Of a stretch of DNA of 64,000 nt, positions 1 to 8,630 are shown in pieces. The stretch is from Eikenella exigua. Lineage in GTDB: Bacteria > Pseudomonadota > Gammaproteobacteria > Burkholderiales > Neisseriaceae. Position 1 is the first letter of the stretch; each line of letters starts with the position of its first letter. The notes under the pieces were generated by a model that saw only the letters and a program-made list of their open reading frames with translations, searched no databases and was not told the origin of the DNA. Both the position numbers and the translations under genes were made by a program. The stretch lies in NCBI RefSeq assembly GCF_008805035.1, contig NZ_CP038018.1, positions 124,001 to 188,000 on the forward strand, read 5' to 3'.

Positions 1-2
1 CT

Positions 3-221
3 TGGGCGTTTGCCGTGGGTGTGATGGGCTATGCCCGCCTCTGCGGCGTGCGTCTGTGGCAGGTGTTGCTGGGCTATTTTGCTGGTTTCTGTACTTTATT
101 GGTAACGGCCATGGTCGTTATGGTATTGTTTGCTTCGGCCGGTATCATCAACCAAACGCAATTGGAGCAGAATATGCAGCGCTGGCAGGAGCAGATGAGC
201 GCGCCACAGCAACAGAAATAA
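3..221 (+). CDS. C-terminal part of a membrane protein, cut by the window edge
   Basis: The reading frame is open from the first bases of the window and ends at a TAA at 219-221, so the start lies outside. About 72 residues are visible. They include a hydrophobic stretch of roughly 28 residues (LLGYFAGFCTLLVTAMVVMV and neighbours), then a polar, glutamine-rich tail that ends QQQK. This looks like the last membrane helix and cytoplasmic or periplasmic tail of an inner-membrane protein. I do not recognise the family. A DUS hairpin follows at 245-274. Confidence 0.55.
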   Translation, partial: WAFAVGVMGYARLCGVRLWQVLLGYFAGFCTLLVTAMVVMVLFASAGIINQTQLEQNMQRWQEQMSAPQQQK

Positions 222-244
222 ACGGCTGCTTGAGCATATGGAAA

Positions 245-274
245 GGCTACCTGAAAACAAATTTTCAGGTAGCC
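245..274 (+). terminator. DUS inverted-repeat hairpin
   Basis: GGCTACCTGAAAA (245-257) and its exact complement (262-274) are separated by four bases. The hairpin lies between the convergent ends of the first gene and the secreted protein at 300-806, so it can act on both strands. Confidence 0.7.
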
Positions 275-299
275 CTTTGCTTGCACAGGTATATGCTGC

Positions 300-806
300 T
301 TAACGGCCGTCTATCCGGCGTATGGCGGCATCCACTTTGGCGCGGCGCTCGGTTTCCTTGGCGCGGGTTTGGTGCAGCAGTTCTGTAGCGGAGATGCCGC
401 GTTTGGGGGCTTCTGCAGCGGCGTATTCGGCCATTTTGCTGTCGAGATAGGTTTCAATCTCGCGGCGCAGACGGGCGCGTTCGACTCGGCTCTCGGCGCA
501 CAGTTTGCCCAAATCAGCGTTGGTGGGGCGGGCCGTATGGCTTTGATTTGGAGATTGCCTAGCTTGCTGGCGGCATTGATCCACTTTGGGGTGGTTAAAC
601 AGCAGTATCATGGATAAATCGTTGAAATAGCTTGATGCTTCCGGGCTTTCCCGATAACAGAGCGTGCCGTTGGCCAAGGTGTTGGTATCTTTAATTAGCT
701 GCTCGCACTCGGCAGCCAGTGAGGCATGGTCGGTGCCTGGCCGGGTTTGAGCAAAGGCAGGCACGGCGAAGGAGGCCAGTAGCAGGAGGGCGAGGGATTT
801 TTTCAT
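300..806 (-). CDS. Secreted hypothetical protein, 168 aa
   Basis: The first 19 residues form a classical signal peptide (KK, then a leucine-rich core, then AFA before Q), so the protein is predicted to reach the periplasm or beyond. The mature part is polar, has four cysteines (in AAECEQ, TLCYRE, DQCRQQ and KLCAES), and ends in a charged, probably helical segment rich in Arg, Glu and Ala. AGAGGA lies just upstream of the ATG at 806, which supports the start. I recognise no family. It stands alone between a DUS hairpin and metG, and its neighbours give no functional clue. Confidence 0.75.
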   Translation of the reverse strand: MKKSLALLLLASFAVPAFAQTRPGTDHASLAAECEQLIKDTNTLANGTLCYRESPEASSYFNDLSMILLFNHPKVDQCRQQARQSPNQSHTARPTNADLGKLCAESRVERARLRREIETYLDSKMAEYAAAEAPKRGISATELLHQTRAKETERRAKVDAAIRRIDGR

Positions 807-863
807 AATATTGATTCCTCTAGCAGAGTTGCTTCAGCAAGAAACGGCAGTAGAATGTATCAG

Positions 864-940
864 AAAAGGCTATCTGAAAGCAAGGTTTCAATGCAGCACA
901 GTGTAGTTTCTGCGAAGCTAACAATTTTCAGATAACCTTT
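864..940 (-). terminator. Degenerate DUS pair downstream of metG
   Basis: AAAAGGCTATCTGAAA (864-879) and TTTTCAGATAACCTTT (925-940) face each other with a spacer that contains AGTTTCTGCGAAGCT. Both arms deviate from the consensus DUS by one or two bases but remain largely complementary. The pair starts a few bases after the metG stop. Confidence 0.5.
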
Positions 941-946
941 CCGCAT

Positions 947-3019
947 TTAGCAAATCTTATCCCCGGGCTGAGCACCAGTATCGGGGCTGAGGATACGGGA
1001 GGAGCCATCTGGCAGTTCGGCGGAGAGGATCATGCCTTCGGATACGCCGAATTTTGCCATTTTGCGTGGGGCGAAGTTGGCGACGGCGATAACCATGCGG
1101 CCGTTCAATTCGGCAGGGTTGGGATAAGACGCGGCGATGCCGGAGAAAATGATGCGTTTTCCAAAACCGAAATCGAGGTCGAATTTTAAGAGTTTGGTGC
1201 TGCCTTCGACGGCTTCGCAGTTCAATACTTTGGCGACGCGCATGTCGATTTTTATGAAGTCGTCGAAGCTGGCCTGTTCGGCGACTTTTTCGTATTTACT
1301 CTCTTCGGCGGCAGGCGCGGGGGTCGTCTGAATGCTTTGTTTGTTGGCTTCGATTAAATCGTCCACTTGTTTTTGCTCCACTCGTTGCATTAAATGTTCG
1401 TATTTGTTGATGGCGTGTTCGCCCACCAAGGTTTCGCGCGTGTTGGCCCAGGTAATCGCGTCCAGATTGAGGAAACGCGCGGCGTTGGCAGCGGTTTGCG
1501 GCAACACGGGGGCGAGGTAGGCGGTCAGCATGGTGAAGGCGTTGATGAGTTCGCTGCATACTTCGTGCAGGCGTTCGTCTTGGCCTTCCTGTTTGGCGAG
1601 TTCCCACGGCTTGTTGGCATCGACGTATTCGTTCACGGCATCCGCCAATGCCATGATGTCGCGCAGGGCGCGGGCGTATTCGCGGTTTTCGTATTGCTCG
1701 GCAATTGCTGAGCTTTCGGCGGCGAGTTTTTGCAATAACAGGCTACCTGAAACGTCTTTCAGACGGCCTTCAAAGCGTTTGGCCAGAAAGCCCGATGCGC
1801 GGGCGGCGATGTTGACGTATTTGCCGACGAGGTCGCTGTTGACGCGGCTGATAAAGTCTTGCAGGTTCAAATCGATGTCTTCGATTTTGCTGTTGAGTTT
1901 GGCGGCGATGTAGTAGCGCATCCACTCGGGGTTCAGGCCTTGTTCCAGATAGGATTTGGCGGTGATGAAGGTGCCGCGCGATTTGGACATTTTTTGTCCG
2001 TCGACGGTCAGAAAGCCGTGTGCGTACACGCCGGTCGGGGCGCGGTGGCCGGAGAAATGCAGCATGGCGGGCCAGAACAGGGCGTGGAAATAGAGGATGT
2101 CTTTGCCGATGAAGTGGTACATCTCGGCTTGGCTGTCGGCTTTGAAGTATTCGTCGAAATCGATGCCGATGCGGTCGCACAGGTTTTTAAACGACGCCAT
2201 GTAGCCGACGGGCGCGTCCAGCCAGACGTAGAAGTATTTGCCCGGCGCGTCGGGGATTTCGAAACCGAAATATGGCGCGTCGCGAGAGATGTCCCAGTCG
2301 GACAGGGTGGTTTCTTCGCCTTCGCCCAGCCATTCTTTCATTTTGTTGAGGGCTTCGGCTTGCAGATGGGGCTTGCCGTCGTGCGGGTTGTTGCCGGAAG
2401 TCCATTCTTTCAGGTAGCCCGCACATTCGCCCAGTTTGAAGAAGAAGTGTTCGGATTCGCGCAATTCGGGTTTGGCACCGGAAACGGCGGAATACGGGTT
2501 AATCAGTTCGGTCGGGGAATAGGTGGTGCCGCAGACTTCGCAGTTGTCGCCGTATTGGTCTTGGGCGTGGCATTTGGGGCATTCGCCTTTAACGAAGCGG
2601 TCGGGCAGGAACATTTGTTTTTCGGGGTCGAAAAGCTGCTCGATGACGCGGCTTTCGATTTTGCCGTTGGCTTTCAGCGCACGGTAAATCTGTTCGGAAA
2701 ACTGTTTGTTTTCAGGTGAATGGGTGCTGTAATAATTACTATAGCCGATGTGGAAGCCGGTGAAGTTGGCGATGTGCTCTTCGCGTACTTTGGCAATCAT
2801 GTCTTCGGGCGCGATGCCTTGTTTTTGCGCGGCCAGCATCACGGGCGTGCCGTGAGTGTCGTCGGCGCAGCAGTAGTGGCACTCGTGGCCGCGCAGTTTT
2901 TGGAAGCGCACCCAAACGTCGGTTTGGATGTGTTCGACCATGTGGCCGAGGTGGATGCTGCCGTTGGCATAGGGTAGGGCGGAGGTAACCAAGATTTTAC
3001 GTTGCAGTGATTTGGTCAT
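947..3019 (-). CDS. metG: Methionyl-tRNA synthetase
   Basis: This enzyme charges tRNA-Met with methionine in the cytoplasm. The 690-residue protein has the class I signature HLGH near residue 23, a zinc knuckle with paired cysteines (CPKC ... CEVCG) near residues 145-163, and KMSKS near residue 343. A C-terminal EMAP/Trbp111-like tRNA-binding domain starts near residue 590 (FDDFIKIDMRVAKV). The length matches the long, dimeric form of the family. The frame is open 24 codons further upstream, but MTKSLQRKILVTSALPYANG is the conserved N terminus, so I chose the ATG at 3019. Two uptake-sequence dialects sit inside the gene at 1740-1769, and a second eikDUS near 2409 encodes AGYLK. Confidence 0.97.
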   Translation of the reverse strand: MTKSLQRKILVTSALPYANGSIHLGHMVEHIQTDVWVRFQKLRGHECHYCCADDTHGTPVMLAAQKQGIAPEDMIAKVREEHIANFTGFHIGYSNYYSTHSPENKQFSEQIYRALKANGKIESRVIEQLFDPEKQMFLPDRFVKGECPKCHAQDQYGDNCEVCGTTYSPTELINPYSAVSGAKPELRESEHFFFKLGECAGYLKEWTSGNNPHDGKPHLQAEALNKMKEWLGEGEETTLSDWDISRDAPYFGFEIPDAPGKYFYVWLDAPVGYMASFKNLCDRIGIDFDEYFKADSQAEMYHFIGKDILYFHALFWPAMLHFSGHRAPTGVYAHGFLTVDGQKMSKSRGTFITAKSYLEQGLNPEWMRYYIAAKLNSKIEDIDLNLQDFISRVNSDLVGKYVNIAARASGFLAKRFEGRLKDVSGSLLLQKLAAESSAIAEQYENREYARALRDIMALADAVNEYVDANKPWELAKQEGQDERLHEVCSELINAFTMLTAYLAPVLPQTAANAARFLNLDAITWANTRETLVGEHAINKYEHLMQRVEQKQVDDLIEANKQSIQTTPAPAAEESKYEKVAEQASFDDFIKIDMRVAKVLNCEAVEGSTKLLKFDLDFGFGKRIIFSGIAASYPNPAELNGRMVIAVANFAPRKMAKFGVSEGMILSAELPDGSSRILSPDTGAQPGDKIC
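1740..1769. repeat. Adjacent eikDUS and Neisseria-type AG-DUS inside metG
   Basis: AGGCTACCTGAAA (1740-1752) is the Eikenella dialect. Four bases later, TTTCAGACGGCCT (1757-1769) is the exact complement of the Neisseria AG-DUS AGGCCGTCTGAAA. Together they form an imperfect inverted pair and encode part of the segment RLKDVSGSLLL. Confidence 0.85.
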
Positions 3020-3091
3020 GATTCGCGGTTTGTTGGAAAGATGGAAATGGGCGGTATTATGCCACAAAGGGCCTGCCCTTAGCAGATGCAA

Positions 3092-3149
3092 AGGCTACCT
3101 GAAATTGAGCTTTGCCGTGCTGAATTGCAACAGCGCTTTCAGGTAGCCT
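3092..3149 (-). terminator. DUS inverted pair after the terC-like gene
   Basis: AGGCTACCTGAAA (3092-3104) and TTTCAGGTAGCCT (3137-3149) bracket a 32-base spacer. The pair lies six bases past the stop of the TerC-family gene and upstream of metG, so it may separate the two transcripts. Confidence 0.6.
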
Positions 3150-3155
3150 GTGTGC

Positions 3156-4238
3156 TTAGGGCTGTTTGTTTTGCTCTTCTGTTTTGCTTTTTTCCGGGAA
3201 CACGAAAGAAGCGGCCACGCCCAAGGCCAGTACCACCAGCACCACCACCAGCGAGGCGTTGGGCGAAATTTCATAGCCGTGTTGGAACAGGTGCTCGGAG
3301 GCGGAAAGCGCCAGTTTTACCGCGATAAAAAACAGCAGTGCCACCACGGCTTTTTCCAGGTGCACCAAATAGCCGCGCAGGGCTTCGAGCACGAAATACA
3401 TGGTACGCAAGCCGAGGATGGCGAACATCATGGCGCTGTACACAATCAGCGGCTCTTTGGATACGGCAATCACCGCCGGTACGCTGTCGAAGGCAAACAT
3501 CACATCGGAAATCTCGATAATAGCCAAGCACAAAAACAGCGGCGTGGCCACCAGCGCGCCTTTTTTTACCGGCTGCGGGTGGTGTTGCTCCGGATGTTTC
3601 AGGTCTTCGCCGGCCGGCTCGAGGCGCACGTCGGGGTTTTGGCGGCAGGCTTCGGTGAGCTCGTGGCCGTGTAGGAAGAAATTGTGCCCGTAGAGGCGCG
3701 GCCATACCGGGAAGAAACGGTGTACCCAGCGGTAGGCCAGGTGTTCGGAGTAGTCTTCGTTGGCTTCCTCCTCTTCATCGCGGCGCAGCATCATGACGCC
3801 CGTCCAGCCCACCACCACGGCAAACACGAGCTCCACATACGGCCCCAGCGCCATCAGGCCGGTGCCGATGGCCACGAACACCATACGGAACACAATCGCG
3901 CCGATGATGCCCCAATACAGCACGCGGTGGCGGTAGGCCCCTGGGACTTTAAACCAGGAAAACACGGCCATAATCACGAATAAGTTGTCCACCGACAGCA
4001 CTTTCTCCAGTACATAACCGGTGAAAAACAGGCTGGCCATCTCGCTGCCGTGGTGGAACCACAAATAGCCGCCGAACGCCAGCGACACCGCAACCCAAAA
4101 CACTGACCACAGCGCGGCGCTTTTAAGCGACATGGGCTTGTCGCTGCGGTGGGCAAACAGGTCGATGGCAATCGCGCCCACGGAGAGGACAACGAAAACG
4201 GCAACGGTTTCCAGCGGAAAACCTAAATGGGTGGTCAT
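3156..4238 (-). CDS. TerC-family integral membrane protein
   Basis: This is a multi-pass inner-membrane protein of the TerC/Alx family, members of which are linked to metal-ion (often manganese) export or tellurite resistance. The hallmark segments are present: SVDNLFVIMAVF in the first half, and EISDVMFAFDSVPAV followed by AILGLRTMYFVLEA in the second. The conserved membrane aspartates lie in these segments. Between them is a long acidic and histidine-rich cytoplasmic loop (DEEEEANEDY, EQHHPQP). At 360 residues it has the usual length. The substrate cannot be read from sequence. A single DUS at 4268 lies just upstream of the start. No riboswitch-like structure was recognised in the short leader. 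Confidence 0.9.
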   Translation of the reverse strand: MTTHLGFPLETVAVFVVLSVGAIAIDLFAHRSDKPMSLKSAALWSVFWVAVSLAFGGYLWFHHGSEMASLFFTGYVLEKVLSVDNLFVIMAVFSWFKVPGAYRHRVLYWGIIGAIVFRMVFVAIGTGLMALGPYVELVFAVVVGWTGVMMLRRDEEEEANEDYSEHLAYRWVHRFFPVWPRLYGHNFFLHGHELTEACRQNPDVRLEPAGEDLKHPEQHHPQPVKKGALVATPLFLCLAIIEISDVMFAFDSVPAVIAVSKEPLIVYSAMMFAILGLRTMYFVLEALRGYLVHLEKAVVALLFFIAVKLALSASEHLFQHGYEISPNASLVVVLVVLALGVAASFVFPEKSKTEEQNKQP

Positions 4239-4338
4239 GGGAGGGAATCCTTATGGTGGTGTGTACGGGCTACCTGAAAAACCGGCTATACCTGAACAAA
4301 CATTTTGTAATACTCAATTTCGCCGCACGCAAACGCAA

Positions 4339-4779
4339 TCACCAGCCGGTCTTCGCTTTGGGGATTTTTTTGCCGCCCATGTTGCCGATGCACACGCCCA
4401 GGCCGGGGATGGTGAGGTAGTAGTTGTCTTCCACATAATCGTATTGTTCGTTCCAGGCGGCAATGCTCTCGGCAGAGAACACGGCCAGGCTGTTTAGCGT
4501 GGGGTTGGTGTGCTTGTTGCAGATGATGGATTTCAATTTCTTGCCCTGATTTTCATACACCAGCTCGCAGGCAGAGCGGTATTCGGTGGTTTGGCGCAGG
4601 ATGTTGTCGATTAGGATTTTCGAGGCCTCGCTCCATTCTTGGTTGATGCTGTCGAACGTGGCATCCAGCTGGAAAACGGCCGAGTCGGTGTTTACCGATT
4701 CGAAGGGGGTGATGATGAAATCGTTCATATCGGGCAAGTTTTTCTGATTAGGCGGTAGCGGTGTGGCATTGTAATTCAT
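4339..4779 (-). CDS. Hypothetical protein, about 146 aa
   Basis: The protein is acidic and apparently cytoplasmic. It has no signal peptide or membrane helix and no family I recognise. Recognisable pieces include DAFTDSINQEW-like helical text, three cysteines (ACELVY, IICNKH, GVCIGN) and a lysine-rich end. The frame is open to a TTG at 4818, but I prefer the ATG at 4779 (MNYNATPLPP). A further ATG at 4728 (MNDFIITPFE) is also possible, and none has a clear ribosome-binding site. It lies between ppsA and the TerC gene on the same strand but is separated from ppsA by a strong hairpin. Confidence 0.65.
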   Translation of the reverse strand: MNYNATPLPPNQKNLPDMNDFIITPFESVNTDSAVFQLDATFDSINQEWSEASKILIDNILRQTTEYRSACELVYENQGKKLKSIICNKHTNPTLNSLAVFSAESIAAWNEQYDYVEDNYYLTIPGLGVCIGNMGGKKIPKAKTGW

Positions 4780-4860
4780 GCTGCCTGCGGCGGCAGCAAA
4801 ATTTGCATATTGCTGCAAAATGCAGCACAGATTGCCTATCGTATGGGCAGGACGTAATTA

Positions 4861-4916
4861 AGGCTACCTGAAAACCCACTACACAGAAATTTGCTGTGTA
4901 GCGTTTCAGGTAGCCT
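4861..4916 (-). terminator. Long composite hairpin after ppsA
   Basis: Outer arms are AAGGCTACCTGAAA and TTTCAGGTAGCCTT. Nested inside is a second inverted repeat, CTACACAG with CTGTGTAG. The combined stem is long, and it sits about 25 bases after the ppsA stop codon. Confidence 0.75.
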
Positions 4917-4939
4917 TTGCTATGGCTTGCTAGCCGGGC

Positions 4940-7333
4940 TTACTGCTTGGGCGGCAGCTCTTTAGCTAGGTAGAGCCAGGTTTCAATCACCGTATCCGGG
5001 TTCAGCGAAATAGTTTCGATGCCTTGTTCAACCAGCCATTTGGCGAAATCTGGGTGGTCGGACGGGCCTTGGCCGCAGATGCCGATGTATTTGTTCAATT
5101 TGCGGCAAGCTTTGATGGCCAAATGCAGCATCACTTTCACCGCCGGGTCGCGTTCATCGAACGTGCCAGCAATCGGGCCGCCGCTGTCGCGGTCTACGCC
5201 GATGGTGAGCTGGGTCATGTCGTTGGAGCCGATGGAGAAGCCGTCGAAGTATTTCAGATACTGCTCGGCAAGGATGGAGTTGGTAGGCAGCTCGCACATC
5301 ATAATCAGACGCAGGCCGTTTTTGCCGCGTTCTAGGCCGTTTTCTTTTAGTGCTTTCACCACGGCTTCAGCTTCGTGCAGGGTGCGCACGAAGGGAATCA
5401 TAATTTCCACGTTGGTGAGGCCCATTTCGTCGCGCACGTATTTCAGGGCGCGGCATTCGAGCGCGAAGCAGTCTTTGAAATCGGGTGAAATGTAGCGGGC
5501 GGCGCCGCGGTAGCCGAGCATGGGGTTTTCTTCGTGCGGCTCGTAGATATTGCCGCCGAGCAGGTTGGCATATTCGTTGGATTTGAAGTCGGACATCCGC
5601 ACGATAACCTTTTTCGGATAGGCGGAGGCGGCGATGGTGGCGATGCCTTCGGCCAGTTTGTCCACGTAGAAATCTACCGGTGAGGCGTAGCCGGCGATGC
5701 GCTCGTTAATCTGCACTTGCAGTTCGGCATCTTGGCGGTCGAATTCGAGCAATGCGCGCGGGTGGATACCGATTTGGCGGTTGATGATGAATTCCATGCG
5801 CGCCAGGCCGATGCCTTCGCTGGGTAGGCTGGCAAAGCCGAAGGAGAGCTCAGGGTTGCCCACGTTCATCATGATTTTCACTGGCGAAGCAGGCATGTTA
5901 TCCAACGCCAAATCAATTACTTCTACTTTTAACAGACCGTCATAAATCAGGCCGGTGTCACCCTCGGTGCAGGATACGGTTACGCTTTGGCCGTGAGTGA
6001 GCACATCGGTGGCGTTGCCGCAGCCCACTACTGCCGGAATGCCTAATTCTCTGGCGATAATGGCAGCGTGGCAGGTGCGGCCGCCGCGGTTGGTCACGAT
6101 GGCGGAGGCGCGCTTCATAACTGGTTCCCAATCCGGATCGGTCATGTCGGTCACCAATACGTCGCCGGGCTGCACTTGGTCCATCTCGGCGGCGCTTTTA
6201 ATTAGGCGCACGGTACCTTGACCGACTTTTTGGCCGATGGCGCGGCCTTCGCACAATACGGCAGATTTGTTTTCGATGCGGTAGCGGCGCAGGGTGCTGT
6301 TGCGCTCTTCCTGCGATTTCACGGTTTCGGGGCGAGCCTGCAGAATGTAGAGCTTGCCGTCCAAGCCGTCGCGGCCCCATTCGATGTCCATCGGGCGGCC
6401 GTAGTGCTCTTCAATAATCAGCGCGTATTTGGCCAATTCGGTGATTTCTTCGTTGCTGATGGAGAAGCGTTTGCGTTCGGCTTCGTCCACATCTACCACC
6501 TGCACAGATTTGCCGGTTTCGGCGGTGTCGGTGAACACCATTTTAATCAGTTTAGAACCCATGGTTTTGCGCAGGATGGCGGGGCGGCCGGCGCGCAGGG
6601 TGGGCTTGTGCACGTAGAATTCGTCGGGGTTTACCGCGCCTTGCACCACAGTCTCGCCCAGGCCGTAGGAGGCGGTTACGAACACCACTTGGTCGAAGCC
6701 GGATTCGGTGTCGATGGTAAACATTACGCCAGAAGCACCAGCGTCGGAGCGCACCATGCGCTGTACGCCAGCAGACAAGGCCACCATGTCATGTGCGAAG
6801 CCTTTGTGCACACGGTAGGAGATGGCGCGGTCGTTATAGAGCGAGGCAAATACGTGGTGCATCGCTTCTTTCACGTTTTCCAGGCCTTGGATATTCAGGA
6901 AGGTTTCCTGCTGGCCGGCAAAAGATGCGTCCGGCAAGTCTTCAGCAGTGGCAGAAGAGCGTACGGCCACGGAGATTTGGTCGGTGCCCGCGTCGGCCAC
7001 CAGTTTATCCCAAGCGGCTTTGATGTCGGCTTCTAGTTCAGCCGGAAACGGAGTATCCAGAATCCACTGGCGGATTTGTGCGCCCACTCGTGCCAGCTCG
7101 GCTACATCATCCACATCCAGCGCAGCCAGCGAGGCGGAAATGCGTTCATTCAAGCCGTTGTGCGACAAAAATGCGCGGTAGGCTTCGGCCGTAGTGGCAA
7201 AGCCGCCGGGCACGCGCACGCCTTTTTCAGCCAGCTGGCTGATCATTTCTCCCAGGGAAGCGTTTTTGCCGCCCACCTGTTCCACGTTGGTCATACGCAG
7301 ATTTTCAAACCAGATTACATTGTTGCCAGACAT
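4940..7333 (-). CDS. ppsA: Phosphoenolpyruvate synthase
   Basis: PpsA converts pyruvate, ATP and water to phosphoenolpyruvate, AMP and phosphate, a gluconeogenic step. The 797-residue protein has the expected three-part layout. An N-terminal ATP-grasp region begins VGGKNASLGEM and includes SSATAEDLPDASFAGQQET. A swivelling phosphohistidine domain carries GGRTCHAAIIAREL, with the catalytic His near residue 419. A C-terminal PEP/pyruvate barrel includes SIGSNDMTQLT and the active-site cysteine of GICGQGPSDHP. Length and motifs match the family closely. It is divergently transcribed from ppsR, whose product is predicted to switch it on and off by phosphorylating a threonine next to the catalytic His (the T of GGRTCH). 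Confidence 0.98.
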   Translation of the reverse strand: MSGNNVIWFENLRMTNVEQVGGKNASLGEMISQLAEKGVRVPGGFATTAEAYRAFLSHNGLNERISASLAALDVDDVAELARVGAQIRQWILDTPFPAELEADIKAAWDKLVADAGTDQISVAVRSSATAEDLPDASFAGQQETFLNIQGLENVKEAMHHVFASLYNDRAISYRVHKGFAHDMVALSAGVQRMVRSDAGASGVMFTIDTESGFDQVVFVTASYGLGETVVQGAVNPDEFYVHKPTLRAGRPAILRKTMGSKLIKMVFTDTAETGKSVQVVDVDEAERKRFSISNEEITELAKYALIIEEHYGRPMDIEWGRDGLDGKLYILQARPETVKSQEERNSTLRRYRIENKSAVLCEGRAIGQKVGQGTVRLIKSAAEMDQVQPGDVLVTDMTDPDWEPVMKRASAIVTNRGGRTCHAAIIARELGIPAVVGCGNATDVLTHGQSVTVSCTEGDTGLIYDGLLKVEVIDLALDNMPASPVKIMMNVGNPELSFGFASLPSEGIGLARMEFIINRQIGIHPRALLEFDRQDAELQVQINERIAGYASPVDFYVDKLAEGIATIAASAYPKKVIVRMSDFKSNEYANLLGGNIYEPHEENPMLGYRGAARYISPDFKDCFALECRALKYVRDEMGLTNVEIMIPFVRTLHEAEAVVKALKENGLERGKNGLRLIMMCELPTNSILAEQYLKYFDGFSIGSNDMTQLTIGVDRDSGGPIAGTFDERDPAVKVMLHLAIKACRKLNKYIGICGQGPSDHPDFAKWLVEQGIETISLNPDTVIETWLYLAKELPPKQ

Positions 7334-7604
7334 GATTCTATTCCGTCCTGTGGGTAGTTAAGGGAAAGCGGCAGTATTTTAGCCGCTGGCTGGGTTTCTG
7401 TCATGGGCTATAGCTGAAGCACATGCTTTTTTCCTGCTGCGTTGGCTCGTCTTGCTGTACTGCCTGTACTGTTGGCTCGTTGCCTTGTAGGAAAACTACA
7501 CCCAAACCTGGACCGCAAAAGCTGCTAGAATAAGTCGTTTTTAAGCATATTTACGCATCAAAAATTTATTAGGAATCCCACTAGGCTAGCTGAAAGGAAC
7601 ACCA
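7334..7604. promoter_or_regulatory. Divergent ppsA/ppsR intergenic region with a short direct repeat
   Basis: These 271 bases must hold both promoters. A 10-base word GTTGGCTCGT occurs at 7441-7450 and again at 7471-7480, separated by GTACTGCCTGTACT-like text. The pattern resembles dispersed neisserial intergenic repeats that contain CTGTACTGTCTGCGGCT. No operator could be assigned with confidence. Confidence 0.4.
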
Positions 7605-8429
7605 ATGCCACCCTGCACACGCCACGCCATCTTCATTTCCGATCGCACCGGCCTCACCGCCGAAGGCATGGGCGACGCCCTGCTCAACCAGTTCGACAGC
7701 ATCGAATTCAAACGCTTCACCTACCCCTTCATTGATACTCCCGAAAAAGCTGAACGCATTGTGGCCGAAGTGAACAAAATTGCCGACGGCTGCAACCTGC
7801 GCCCCATTATCTTTACCAGTATCGTCAGCGAAGACATCCGCCACATCATCCGCAACTGCAACGGCCTGCACCTGAGCTTTTTCGATGCCTTTATCAATAA
7901 ACTTGAAGAAGAACTCGGCACCCAAGCCGTATTGCAGGTGGGACGCACCCACAGCATCCAAAACACAGAGCGCTACGATGCCCGCATGGAAGCCGTAAAC
8001 TTCTCCCTCAACCACGACGACGGCGTATCCGCCAAAGATCTTGCCGACGCCGACGTCATCCTCATGGGCGTATCCCGCAGCGGTAAAACCCCCACCTGCC
8101 TCTACCTCGCCCTGCAATACGGCATCCGTGCCGCCAACTACCCGCTTACCCCCGACGATTTGGACAACACCGACCTGCCGCGCATGGTTAAGCCCTTCAA
8201 ATCCAAAATCTTCGGCCTCACCATCGATCCCGCCCGTTTGCACCATATCCGCACCGAACGCCGCCCCAACTCCCAATATGCCAGCCCCGAAAACTGCCGG
8301 CGCGAAGTGCGCGAAGCCGAATCCATGTTCCGTCAACACGGCATCCCCCACACCAGCACCACCCATAAATCCGTGGAAGAGCTTGCCGCCGGCATTATGC
8401 TCGCCTGCAAACTGCAACGGCGCACATAA
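7605..8429 (+). CDS. ppsR: PEP synthase regulatory kinase/pyrophosphorylase
   Basis: This is the DUF299 family. The protein is a bifunctional regulator that phosphorylates the active-site threonine of PpsA using ADP, and removes that phosphate using inorganic phosphate. The 274-residue sequence has the conserved N terminus IFISDRTGLTAEGMG and a P-loop GVSRSGKTPTCLYLA near residue 154. The family's C-terminal block ERRPNSQYAS is followed by MFRQHGIP. GAAAGGA precedes the ATG. The divergent arrangement with ppsA supports PpsA as the target, rather than PPDK, which a related family regulates. Confidence 0.95.
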   Translation: MPPCTRHAIFISDRTGLTAEGMGDALLNQFDSIEFKRFTYPFIDTPEKAERIVAEVNKIADGCNLRPIIFTSIVSEDIRHIIRNCNGLHLSFFDAFINKLEEELGTQAVLQVGRTHSIQNTERYDARMEAVNFSLNHDDGVSAKDLADADVILMGVSRSGKTPTCLYLALQYGIRAANYPLTPDDLDNTDLPRMVKPFKSKIFGLTIDPARLHHIRTERRPNSQYASPENCRREVREAESMFRQHGIPHTSTTHKSVEELAAGIMLACKLQRRT

Positions 8430-8451
8430 ACTGCACTGCTGCAATATGAAG

Positions 8452-8491
8452 AGGCTACCTGAAAATACGGCTTGCCGTTTTCAGGTAGCCT
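8452..8491 (+). terminator. DUS hairpin after ppsR
   Basis: AGGCTACCTGAAAA and TTTTCAGGTAGCCT flank a short spacer 22 bases after the ppsR stop, and the second arm is followed by TTTG. A lone extra DUS half lies at 8549-8561, upstream of rsuA. Confidence 0.75.
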
Positions 8492-8630
8492 TTTGTATGG
8501 CAGGTCGGCATTACCATGCCGATATAGGGCTCCATCTGTTCCTTTGGGTTTCAGGTAGCCTCTAGCAGTACAGCTAGGCCGCCAACTTACTTTGCTATAA
8601 TCCCCGCATCCAATCCGCTATTCGCCAACC

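Noticed and set aside
1859..2719. 286-codon plus-strand frame
   Set aside because: It is antisense to metG, with low-complexity Phe/Gly/Val composition and no start signal.
6218..7036. 272-codon plus-strand frame
   Set aside because: It is antisense to ppsA and has no recognisable domain.
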